Assembly: GCA_013288885.1 (NCBI GenBank)
Contig: JABDBA010000020.1
Location: 1 to 39,223 of the forward strand
Source: Gammaproteobacteria bacterium
GTDB taxonomy: Bacteria; Pseudomonadota; Gammaproteobacteria; JABDBA01
Reading direction: 5' to 3'
Length of the DNA: 39,223 bases
Positions within the stretch are counted from its first letter, which is position 1, and every line of letters begins with the position of its first letter. Positions 13,573 through 21,739 of the stretch are shown here, piece after piece. Under the pieces are notes generated by a model that made no database searches, was not told the origin of the DNA, and saw only the letters and a list, made by a program, of their open reading frames with translations. Both the position numbers and the translations under genes were made by a program.

Positions 13573-14030
13573 CCCCCTTTGAAAAAGGGGGTCGCCGAGC
13601 GCCAAGCGAGGCGGGGGGATTTATGGATTTTTCAGCGTCTCAAATATAACTTCAAGCACAGATGTTAATGCATTTAATACTTGTAAATTATCAAAACGTA
13701 ATACCTTTAGCCCTTGTGCTTGCAAATATTCATCACGTGTTATATCTCGTTGTTTGTGATTTTCCTCAAAATGTTGGGATCCATCAATTTCAATGATAAG
13801 TTTTGCCTTTGGAGCATAAAAATCTACAATATATTTTCCAATGGGCTTTTGGCGGTAAAATTGTACATCTAACAATTGTTTGCGACGTAAGCGTGACCAT
13901 AATAATTGCTCACTATCCGTGAGATGGCTACGCAAATTTCGAGAGTTTGATTTTAATCTACGTTCATAATTTAGCATCGCAAATCCCCCCGCCTCGCTTG
14001 GCGCTCGGCGGCCCCCTTTTTCAAAGGGGG
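13573..14030. mobile_element. Compact inverted-repeat element carrying a DUF559 nuclease gene
   Basis: A 50-bp arm at 13573-13622 is repeated in reverse at 13981-14030 with 49 of 50 bases identical. Each arm itself contains a hairpin (CCCCCTTTGAAAAAGGGGG) and a second GC-rich dyad (GCCGAGCGCCAAGCGAGGC). The only gene inside is the DUF559 protein. The arms are much more GC-rich than their surroundings. No clear target duplication is seen. This looks like a unit that moves or is copied as a whole, whether by its own nuclease or by another enzyme is unknown. Confidence 0.7.
13621..13977 (-). CDS. DUF559 endonuclease-like protein (Vsr-type fold)
   Basis: 118 residues, a full-length member of the DUF559 family, which has the PD-(D/E)xK-type nuclease fold related to Vsr. 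Hallmarks are LRSHLTDSEQLLWSRLRRKQL near residues 16-36, RQKPIGKYIVDFYAP with Asp52, KLIIEIDGSQH with Glu63 and Asp65, and GLKVLRFDN. The family's role is not settled. The gene exactly fills the space between two 50-bp inverted repeats: the stop codon (13621-13623) lies in the left arm, and the GGGGGG of the right arm stands where a ribosome-binding site would be. Confidence 0.88.
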   Translation of the reverse strand: MLNYERRLKSNSRNLRSHLTDSEQLLWSRLRRKQLLDVQFYRQKPIGKYIVDFYAPKAKLIIEIDGSQHFEENHKQRDITRDEYLQAQGLKVLRFDNLQVLNALTSVLEVIFETLKNP

Positions 14031-14103
14031 CAACCCTTTAAACATTTTCCCCTTAAATACAACACATTCGAAGTACATACCTGGCAGCTATTTACTCCAC
14101 AGT

Positions 14104-14862
14104 TTATATGCAGAACTTGCCCTTGACGATGATCGAGCCGCCGCTGCCGGAGCGTGGTACGGGTGGAGCGCCGAATAGTGACGGTATTAGCATCGGTTCT
14201 CGGGTTTGTAAAATAACCGGGCGTTGAGTTTGTACTAGTGGTTTCATGCCTGAATTGATCACCGCATAAGGTGCGCATTGCGCGCTTGCAGTACCGTTAC
14301 AAGCTTGCAATTGAATAGTACCCGATGAATTAGAAACATTGATCACCCCTCTCCAAGTAGCCGTCGCACAATTTGAAACCTTACCACCAATGCCACTACA
14401 AGCAATTGAATACTCCGTGCCACGTACACCGATAGTAGCAACTGGTGTATTCACTTGATAACTATCAGGATTATCTTTAGGAATAATACCTGTAATCGTG
14501 CGCAAACCACCCTTCACTAAATTAAGCACATACTTCTCATTCGACTGATTAGGTTTTTTAGGATCAAATTTATAATCAGCAATCATCAATTCACTACCTG
14601 AGCGCAAGGCAACCGTACTTTGATCAGTAAACACAATTTGTGCTTCACCGTCTGGGCCCGTAACGATAGTATCGCGCAAATACAAGGGCGAACGCCGTTT
14701 TAAATCGCGTGGCTGATTATTCGTTTGTGTTGCTGTCACACTACCTTTGACCCAGATGACTTGCGCAATGGGCGCGATGTTGGTCGCATCATCAGCCATG
14801 ACTGCTGATGATCCAACAAAGAAAAAAATAGCTAATAAGATGATTTTTAACAAATTGTTCAT
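14104..14862 (-). CDS. Periplasmic FecR-domain protein
   Basis: 252 residues: signal peptide (about 1-23, ending AVMA), then a FecR domain (about 35-155) showing VKGSVTATQ, LYLRDTIVTGPDGEAQIVFTD, STVALRSGSELMI and a repeat-like second half TPVATIGVRGTEYSI. The usual FecR membrane helix and anti-sigma segment are absent, so it is a free periplasmic or envelope sensor module, not a classical sigma regulator. Five cysteines in the C-terminal half may pair. It follows the CHASE2 cyclase gene by 34 nt with a good AAGGAG site. FecR-domain and CHASE2-cyclase genes are often neighbours, which suggests a shared periplasmic signal. Last gene of the adhesin operon. Confidence 0.87.
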   Translation of the reverse strand: MNNLLKIILLAIFFFVGSSAVMADDATNIAPIAQVIWVKGSVTATQTNNQPRDLKRRSPLYLRDTIVTGPDGEAQIVFTDQSTVALRSGSELMIADYKFDPKKPNQSNEKYVLNLVKGGLRTITGIIPKDNPDSYQVNTPVATIGVRGTEYSIACSGIGGKVSNCATATWRGVINVSNSSGTIQLQACNGTASAQCAPYAVINSGMKPLVQTQRPVILQTREPMLIPSLFGAPPVPRSGSGGSIIVKGKFCI

Positions 14863-14896
14863 TATTAATGCTCCTTGCTAACTGAAAACTTTAAGA

Positions 14897-17140
14897 CTAT
14901 TTTTCTAAATGAACATACACCCCACCCCACTCTTTATCGGGTGGATTTTGGCGAAACCCCTTAATTCTTTCCAAATATAAACTATATAATACAACCTCAG
15001 GATGGTTATGGTGTAACCTAGTAAATAATTCATCAGCCTTGTTCCATTCCTGGGCAAAATAAAACTCCAGCGCCTGCTCGCTTAATTCTATTTCTTTCAG
15101 ACGCTCGTTGTCCAATGATTTACGCAAACCCACCACCTCAAATATATCAAGCCCGCTGCGTTTACCCTTCACCCGCACGCGATCGAGTTGTCTAAACACG
15201 ATATCTTCTTGACCAACATAGGTATATTGGCTCGCAATAATGCCCACACCATAATACTTGGTTAAACCTTCTAAACGCGAACCTAAATTTACCGCATCGC
15301 CTAACACGGTATAGCTGCGCCGAAACTTCGAGCCCATATCACCTACGCTCATAATACCTGAATTTATGCCAATGCCAATGTTAACTTCTGGCCAACCGCG
15401 TTTAGCAAATTCTTCTTTTAATTTTACTGTAGATTCTTGCATCACGATCGCGGCTTGCAATGCATGTGCTTTTTGTTTTTCATCAAGTAGTGGCGCGCCC
15501 CAAAACGCCACAATCATATCACCGACATATTTATCAACAGTACCTTGATGATCAAAAATAATTTGCGTCATCGGGGTAAAAAATTGATTGAGTAATTCTT
15601 TCACTTCCGTCACTTTCATACTTTCAGCAATAGCGGTAAAATGACGAATATCCGCAAACAACACAGTCATTTCTCGATCTTCACCCAGCATACCATAACT
15701 TTCATTGGTTTTTAACATTTCATCAATATGCTGTGTGGGTACGTATTGACCAAAAATATTTTTTAATTGTTCACGGCGGCGGCTTTCAAATAAAAAACCA
15801 TAAGTCATATTTACTATCGCAAACGCACCGGTGAATAAAATGGGAATTAGCATCGATAAAATTAAACCGGTTTTTTCCCACAATAAATTGTTCGCAAAAA
15901 TAAGCCCGCTGATAATAATAATCGTCAACAAACTCAACATGCCGGGACCAAAAAAAGGAAAAATAAATATCAGTAAAATACCCAGCAACACCGTAATAGC
16001 AAGCTGTGCTCCCGACGCCCACGGCGGTGTATAAGCAAAATTATTCGTTAAAATGCCATCAGCAATAGTGGCATGCACCTCCACACCGGGGAACGCATTT
16101 TGGATAGCAGTCGATTGCAAATCACCTAACCCAATGGCTGATGTTCCGACAAACACTAATTTACCATCTAAAGTATGTGGCGCAATTTTTTTATTTAACA
16201 CATCTGTGGCTGAATAATATTTGAAAGTCATCTTACGACCGCGAAAAGGAATAATCACTCTGCTTTTATCATCGGTAGGGATTATTTGTTTGCCTAATTG
16301 AATGCCTTCAAGCGTTTCTTTATTATCATAAGGCGCTGTTACCAAGCTAATTTTATCTAATAATAAAAAAAGTCGCGTTGCTTCTAATGCTAACGACGGA
16401 TATAAATTATTGCCATAACGCACTAATAACGGGTTATGTCTAATCGTACCATCATCATCGGGAAACGCATTTAAAAAACCAATGCCTTCGGCAGATTGTT
16501 GCAATAATGGAATATCCGTCATAAAACCACGCGCAGTAATAAAATTTAATTGTTTCTCATTCGCTGTCGTTAATGTGAATAATGGCTTAGGTAAAATTCC
16601 ACCAATTTGTTCGCGATCAAATAAAAAAGTCATGCCCATCACGGTTTCGCCTTGATGCAAACTTTTGCTGAATTGAATATCATTATCAAAATCAGGAATG
16701 ATCGCTTGTAAATTTTTATCGAGTTGTGGGTTGGTTAGATGCTTGCTTTGTAATGCTTGTGATACCGTGCTAACAATATTCGTCTCAGGTTCAGGAAAAG
16801 TCATATCGAGCGCGACCACCACCGCACCTAAATTAGAAAGGTCATTGATTAATTCGGCCAGCTTGGAACGCGGCCACGGCCAACGGCCCTGGTCATGAAT
16901 ACTGCGTTCATCGATATCAATAATAACCACTGGGCTGGTAATAATAGGGTGGGATTGTGTCAATAACCGCGTGCGTAATTGCACATCATAAGCCATATTA
17001 TTTAAACGATACAAAATGGGTTTAACGGTATTAGACGAAGTCAGCGATAACCATACCGTTAGTAGCAGTAAGATAAAGCCAAGCAAAATAATCATGTATT
17101 TGCTGTCGGTGATTTTCATATTATCTCGAACATACGCCAT
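14897..17140 (-). CDS. CHASE2-domain class III adenylate cyclase
   Basis: 747 residues. An N-terminal helix (about 15-33) leads into a periplasmic CHASE2 sensor domain (about 45-380, VVIIDIDERSIHDQGRWPWPR at its start, VFVGTSAIGLGDLQSTAI near its end), then two or three helices (about 385-465) and a cytosolic cyclase domain (about 490-670). Metal-binding Asp497 (VLFADIRHF) and Asp541 (VGDMIVAFWG), Lys537, Asn618 and Arg622 (DAVNLGSRLEGL) are present, so it should make cAMP. Thr611 stands where class IIIa enzymes have Asp, the class IIIb pattern seen in bicarbonate-responsive cyclases. The C-terminal ~60 residues are helical and TPR-like. The ATG at 17140 overlaps the preceding gene by 20 nt; another ATG at 17119 directly follows its stop (TAA-T-ATG) and may be the true start. 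Confidence 0.9.
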   Translation of the reverse strand: MAYVRDNMKITDSKYMIILLGFILLLLTVWLSLTSSNTVKPILYRLNNMAYDVQLRTRLLTQSHPIITSPVVIIDIDERSIHDQGRWPWPRSKLAELINDLSNLGAVVVALDMTFPEPETNIVSTVSQALQSKHLTNPQLDKNLQAIIPDFDNDIQFSKSLHQGETVMGMTFLFDREQIGGILPKPLFTLTTANEKQLNFITARGFMTDIPLLQQSAEGIGFLNAFPDDDGTIRHNPLLVRYGNNLYPSLALEATRLFLLLDKISLVTAPYDNKETLEGIQLGKQIIPTDDKSRVIIPFRGRKMTFKYYSATDVLNKKIAPHTLDGKLVFVGTSAIGLGDLQSTAIQNAFPGVEVHATIADGILTNNFAYTPPWASGAQLAITVLLGILLIFIFPFFGPGMLSLLTIIIISGLIFANNLLWEKTGLILSMLIPILFTGAFAIVNMTYGFLFESRRREQLKNIFGQYVPTQHIDEMLKTNESYGMLGEDREMTVLFADIRHFTAIAESMKVTEVKELLNQFFTPMTQIIFDHQGTVDKYVGDMIVAFWGAPLLDEKQKAHALQAAIVMQESTVKLKEEFAKRGWPEVNIGIGINSGIMSVGDMGSKFRRSYTVLGDAVNLGSRLEGLTKYYGVGIIASQYTYVGQEDIVFRQLDRVRVKGKRSGLDIFEVVGLRKSLDNERLKEIELSEQALEFYFAQEWNKADELFTRLHHNHPEVVLYSLYLERIKGFRQNPPDKEWGGVYVHLEK

Positions 17141-20100
17141 AGCGATGATTCATTCTTTCCGTATCTTGGTATAATAAATTTTTTGCTGTGGTTTCAATTG
17201 CGTAGATGCTAGTTGTCGTTGGATCATGCGCTGTATAAATGTTATTGTATCCTTCATCATTATTATCTGAATCATCTGAATTATCAGCATTCGAAGCCGG
17301 ATTGCCATAAGTAAGCGACGGGTCAAATAACGGTGGTAACACACCAAAAATAGGTTGTGTTGCAGGCGTATTTGGGGTGACGGTAGTTTGTGCGGTCGGT
17401 GTTACCACCTGTTGTGGGAAAGTTAAATCATAACCATCGAAGAAAAGATTACCAACACCCACCGTGCTAAGATTAACTACATTTACTGCTTGCGCACTTG
17501 CTAAGCCTACTGGATTAGAACCCACAGTGCTATCAACTATCTCTGCTATAGCTACATCTAAGTCAAGGCTACCTACTTCCATGTGACCAGTAACATCGTA
17601 CGTTATAAATGAAGCAAGGCCGCTCACAAATAATGTATTGCTACCCACATCCGTTGTTGGCTTCGAACCTGTTCCTGCATCTTGTAAAAAGCTAGTCACA
17701 TGTATTTCCGCGTTATTAGTTACATCATGAGCTCTAGCAATTTCTAATGTACCTAAAGGTATTGTTGCACCCACATTATTGTTGAATATAATATCGCCAG
17801 TACCTGCGGTAAGTTTCAAACTTTGCGCACCACTCGCCATGCCATCAATAGTACCGTTAAATGTCATGCCCGTTGCGGTGAAGTTTGTTTGCGTTGGCGT
17901 CAGTATAATGCCCCCGCTTGCCGTCAAACTCAAACTACCGCCGGCAATAATATCACCGCCTATTTGAATTGTACTTGCGGTCAACGATAAATTTCCAGTA
18001 AGTTGACCTGCAGGCACGCCAGAAAAAATGATCGGGGAACTAATATCTACTGTTAAATTATTAATAGCGCCAGCAGGGGCAAGACTAAAATTTGTAAATG
18101 CCGTGTTGGTATCTAAGAAATTAAAATTTTGTATATTTCCCGCAAACGCTTTAGCACCTGCAAAAAAATTACCTGGGTTATTTAAAGTAAGATCTGAACT
18201 GGACCCATTAAGGTTAAAAGTTGAAGTTGCTGCTGAATCCGTGGTAGTAATTGCCCCCACTTGGGTAATAGAACCACCCGAATTTACCGTCAAATTGCCG
18301 CCCACAATTGAAGTATTTAAAATAATACTACCCTGTGCACCAATGGTTGAATCCAATGCGCTGTTCAAGCTAACAGCACCTGTGAAAATATTATCATTAG
18401 CACCGCTGTCACTCACATCAATATTTCCCGTCGTACTTATGAAATTAGAAGTACCTGCTACATTTAATGGGCCACTTTCTGTAATATCATTCAGCGCTGT
18501 CACAACAAGGTTGCCACCAATAGTACCAGTAGGCAATATTATTCCAGCATTATCATAGGTGAGCGTTAAATTTGTTACGTTGGTAGGTAAGGTGATTGCT
18601 CCAGGATTAGCATCGCCATTTTCAAACGTTAAATTATTGACATTGCCATTGAAGATAACCGACCCAGGAAAATCATTTCCTGGCCCATTTAATAAAATAT
18701 TTGAACCTGGATTCAGGACAGCAAAAGTAGTTGTGACAGAAAAATTCGGTACACTTATCGTTCCTGTTCCTGTTTCTGAAATGGATCCTCCCGCAGCAAA
18801 CTGAATCGAATTGACACCAAAATAACTCAGTGAATTATTGATATTTATATTGTTAGCCGCAGCAAATGTTTCTGAACCTAAAAAACTGCCTTCGATAACC
18901 ATCGGCCCATTGATGTTGATATTTCCTCCGGTTGAAGTCAGTGAAATATCACCATTAATCTGAGTGCTATTGCTAAAAGTAATATCACCGCCAATATTTG
19001 CTGTCACACTAGTGGGTGGCGTGGAATTACCCACTGCACCGGCAAAGGTAATCCCGCCCGCACCGGTAATTGATAAATCATTAGCACCATTTACATTTCC
19101 TGTCACAGTCAATAATCCGCTATTTAATGCAATAATAGGATTAGTTGTCGTAGCACTTAATGTGATAGGTCCTGACCAGGTATTATTACCGCCGTTCTCC
19201 AATTCACCATTATCATTTATGATCAAAGCACTGGCAAAAGTGCCATTATTTACATTTAGCAATACCCCCGCTTCAAGACTAGCAGGGGGGCCTATGTTTA
19301 CTACTGATGAACTATTACCAAACGCACCGCTGGCATCTGCTTCTAAAGTACCATAATTACTAACATCAATAGTGCCTGACCAAGTAGAACTATTATCAGA
19401 GGCGATATGGAACGTTGATTGGCCTATCGTTGTTAACGTTGGCGTTCCAGTGCCTGAAATTAAATTACCATTTAATGTTAGATTACTGCTTGTTGTTACA
19501 TCCACTGTTGCCATGTCATTGACTGTAAGATTACCATTGAGAATTCCATTTACATTACCAGGCTCTACTAAATTAGCTGCAGTAGGTAGAGAGGCTCCAC
19601 CATCTAAAGTAATGTTATTGGCAACGGTAAAAGCACTGCTGGGCAATGTCAACGTGGCAGCAGCTGCTACGTCAACCGCACCTGTGCCTAACGAGGCGCC
19701 GTTGCCCATCACTACATTACCCGCCTCGATCGTTGTACCACCGCTATAGGTACTCGCAGTAGGTGAAGATAAAGTCAATGTGCCAGTACCTTGTTTATCC
19801 AGCACCGTGCCGACACCACTTAAAGTACCGGTAATAGTATAGCCGCCTTTAAAACTCCCCAGTGTTAACACGTGACCGGCGCCGTTCACGTTACCATTGA
19901 CATTGATATTACCGCCGGTAATGGTGTCGCTATCTGATAAAGTAACATCCGAACCCAACGTCAAAGTTCCGCCGCTTAAATTATAGTTTTGACCACCACC
20001 GCTACTGTTGATCTCTTTAAAACCAAAACCAGTTAAATTAATTGTTGCACTGGGCGCATTGACGGTGAACGAATAAACCGTCATGGGAGCAGAAATCGTA

Positions 20101-21725
20101 ACAGCTCCACCGGCATTAAAAATAACGTTCAGTTGCCCTGAAAGATTAGTGAATTGGGCGGTGTTGGTATCATGAATGCTACCAACTGCATTAAGGGTCA
20201 GTGTTGGGCTGCCGGTAACACTAGTATTTATCGCGGAAGTAATAGTAATATCACCAGCTTGACTACCAGCACCAGTAGTGTTGATGGTAACACTCGTACC
20301 TCCATTCAAAGCCGTAATAATTGTACTTGCATCAACCGTAGCATTATTTCCTGATGGCGTAAAAACATCAGGATTACCAGCGTTAAAAGAACCATTGGTT
20401 GTTGTTCCTGCAATAGTGACATTAAACGGATCCATCAACCAAGTGCCAGGATTGCCATTCACTGCACTGGCACTGGCGTTTACACTGCCGCCAATCACTT
20501 GTAGCAAATCTTTACCCGACGTTTCCACAAACCCACCATTACCACTTTGCGATCCACCACGCGAAGTGATATTTCCATAAAATTGTGTGCCTAAATCACT
20601 CCATACGATTACTTTGCCGCCGTTGCCGGTAGTAATGGCATTAGCATTAATAACCGCATTGGGATCAACATAAGTATATTGCGCATCTTGCACATTTGGA
20701 TTAGTGCCATGTTCATCGCCGCCGATTAACACTGTGCCACCACCAGCAGCACCAGAAACATCAATATCAGCGCCGCTGAATAACCCTACCTCTTGGCCAG
20801 TTACTTGTACTGTGCCGCCAGTTTGTCCGTGTTTGTGACCCGTGGCAATTAATTTTCCACTCACACTCACCACGCCTTGATCACCACCGGATAAAGTAAT
20901 TACACCGTTGTGTTGTGAAACTGATTTTGCTTCGACAATGCCTGACTCATTAATAACGTTTTCTACTACACCTTGCGCGGCGCGTGCAGTCATTAATACA
21001 GTGCCACCATTAGCAATTATTTTTCCCGTATTGGCGACTGCGCTAGTTAATGCTTTACCATTATTATCAACACCGGGTTGGGTAATATTTGCATTCACAC
21101 CAAAACTAATTAATGGATCATCATCAAAATTCACCGTGTAAGTATTGCCTGCGGCTAATACCACCGTTCCGAAATTTGCTTTTATCACACCGTTGTTTTG
21201 TACACCGGGTGCGATAAGTGCGGCATAACCACCATTAGCAATGTGAATCATTCCATTATTAATAATCGACCCATGCCAATTCGGTGATTGAGTAAATTTA
21301 TAATTGCCCGCCATAAAATTTGCATCACTAATATCAGCCGTCGTCACTAATAAACCAGCAACATCAACTCGTGCAGTTGATCCAAACAAAACACCAGCAG
21401 GATTGATTAACCAAATTTGTCCATTAGCAGTTAAGCCACCTTGAATATTTGAACCACCGTTTAATGGGTTGATGCGATTTAAAGTAATGGAACCGGAAGA
21501 CGGTTGCACAAACTTTGTAGTTTCATTCGGTGCAATATTAAAAGTTTGCCAATTGATAACCGCTTTATTAGTTGTTTGAGTAATTTGTACAGTGTTCGAT
21601 GCAGGTTGTGTGATAGTTGCACTGCCCGCAGCCACTTGTCCAGATTGCGGATTAGCTAATCCTTCTGTTGGGCAAATGACCAGTAACAAAGTCATTGTGG
21701 TAATCAAACATATTCGAGGCTTCAT
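17121..21725 (-). CDS. TpsA-type haemagglutinin-repeat surface protein, shorter paralogue
   Basis: 1,534 residues. The ATG at 21725 is chosen over an upstream in-frame start because GGAGGT lies 5 nt before it and a signal peptide begins there (LITTMTLLLVICPTEGLA). About residues 30-300 form the TPS/haemagglutination-activity domain (VAAGSATITQ, INWQTFNIAP, LINPAGVLFG at 106-115), the part that is threaded through a TpsB pore in two-partner secretion. A long beta-helix of Asn/Thr/Gly-rich repeats follows, including one autotransporter-associated strand repeat (GTLTLSSPTASTYSGGTTIEAG). The C-terminal ~200 residues are shared with the giant paralogue (LFFDGYDL, DPSLTYGNP, DPTTTSIYAIE). There is no beta-barrel of its own. 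The start is 14 nt after the stop of the giant gene. Probable role: adhesion or biofilm matrix. Confidence 0.88.
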   Translation of the reverse strand: MKPRICLITTMTLLLVICPTEGLANPQSGQVAAGSATITQPASNTVQITQTTNKAVINWQTFNIAPNETTKFVQPSSGSITLNRINPLNGGSNIQGGLTANGQIWLINPAGVLFGSTARVDVAGLLVTTADISDANFMAGNYKFTQSPNWHGSIINNGMIHIANGGYAALIAPGVQNNGVIKANFGTVVLAAGNTYTVNFDDDPLISFGVNANITQPGVDNNGKALTSAVANTGKIIANGGTVLMTARAAQGVVENVINESGIVEAKSVSQHNGVITLSGGDQGVVSVSGKLIATGHKHGQTGGTVQVTGQEVGLFSGADIDVSGAAGGGTVLIGGDEHGTNPNVQDAQYTYVDPNAVINANAITTGNGGKVIVWSDLGTQFYGNITSRGGSQSGNGGFVETSGKDLLQVIGGSVNASASAVNGNPGTWLMDPFNVTIAGTTTNGSFNAGNPDVFTPSGNNATVDASTIITALNGGTSVTINTTGAGSQAGDITITSAINTSVTGSPTLTLNAVGSIHDTNTAQFTNLSGQLNVIFNAGGAVTISAPMTVYSFTVNAPSATINLTGFGFKEINSSGGGQNYNLSGGTLTLGSDVTLSDSDTITGGNINVNGNVNGAGHVLTLGSFKGGYTITGTLSGVGTVLDKQGTGTLTLSSPTASTYSGGTTIEAGNVVMGNGASLGTGAVDVAAAATLTLPSSAFTVANNITLDGGASLPTAANLVEPGNVNGILNGNLTVNDMATVDVTTSSNLTLNGNLISGTGTPTLTTIGQSTFHIASDNSSTWSGTIDVSNYGTLEADASGAFGNSSSVVNIGPPASLEAGVLLNVNNGTFASALIINDNGELENGGNNTWSGPITLSATTTNPIIALNSGLLTVTGNVNGANDLSITGAGGITFAGAVGNSTPPTSVTANIGGDITFSNSTQINGDISLTSTGGNININGPMVIEGSFLGSETFAAANNININNSLSYFGVNSIQFAAGGSISETGTGTISVPNFSVTTTFAVLNPGSNILLNGPGNDFPGSVIFNGNVNNLTFENGDANPGAITLPTNVTNLTLTYDNAGIILPTGTIGGNLVVTALNDITESGPLNVAGTSNFISTTGNIDVSDSGANDNIFTGAVSLNSALDSTIGAQGSIILNTSIVGGNLTVNSGGSITQVGAITTTDSAATSTFNLNGSSSDLTLNNPGNFFAGAKAFAGNIQNFNFLDTNTAFTNFSLAPAGAINNLTVDISSPIIFSGVPAGQLTGNLSLTASTIQIGGDIIAGGSLSLTASGGIILTPTQTNFTATGMTFNGTIDGMASGAQSLKLTAGTGDIIFNNNVGATIPLGTLEIARAHDVTNNAEIHVTSFLQDAGTGSKPTTDVGSNTLFVSGLASFITYDVTGHMEVGSLDLDVAIAEIVDSTVGSNPVGLASAQAVNVVNLSTVGVGNLFFDGYDLTFPQQVVTPTAQTTVTPNTPATQPIFGVLPPLFDPSLTYGNPASNADNSDDSDNNDEGYNNIYTAHDPTTTSIYAIETTAKNLLYQDTERMNHRYGVCSR
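21217..21641. repeat. 425-bp exact duplicate of 38799-39223
   Basis: Reading both stretches base by base I find no difference over 425 bp; the second copy runs to the window edge, so the identity may extend further. It codes for the start of the TPS domain in both adhesin genes. Beyond 21217 the copies begin to differ, mostly at third positions. Confidence 0.92.
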
Positions 21726-21739
21726 AACACACCTCCATT

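Noticed and set aside
14021..14278. 85-residue minus-strand frame with many Arg/Thr
   Set aside because: It overlaps the FecR-domain gene in another frame and extends into the inverted repeat; no ribosome-binding site or family features.
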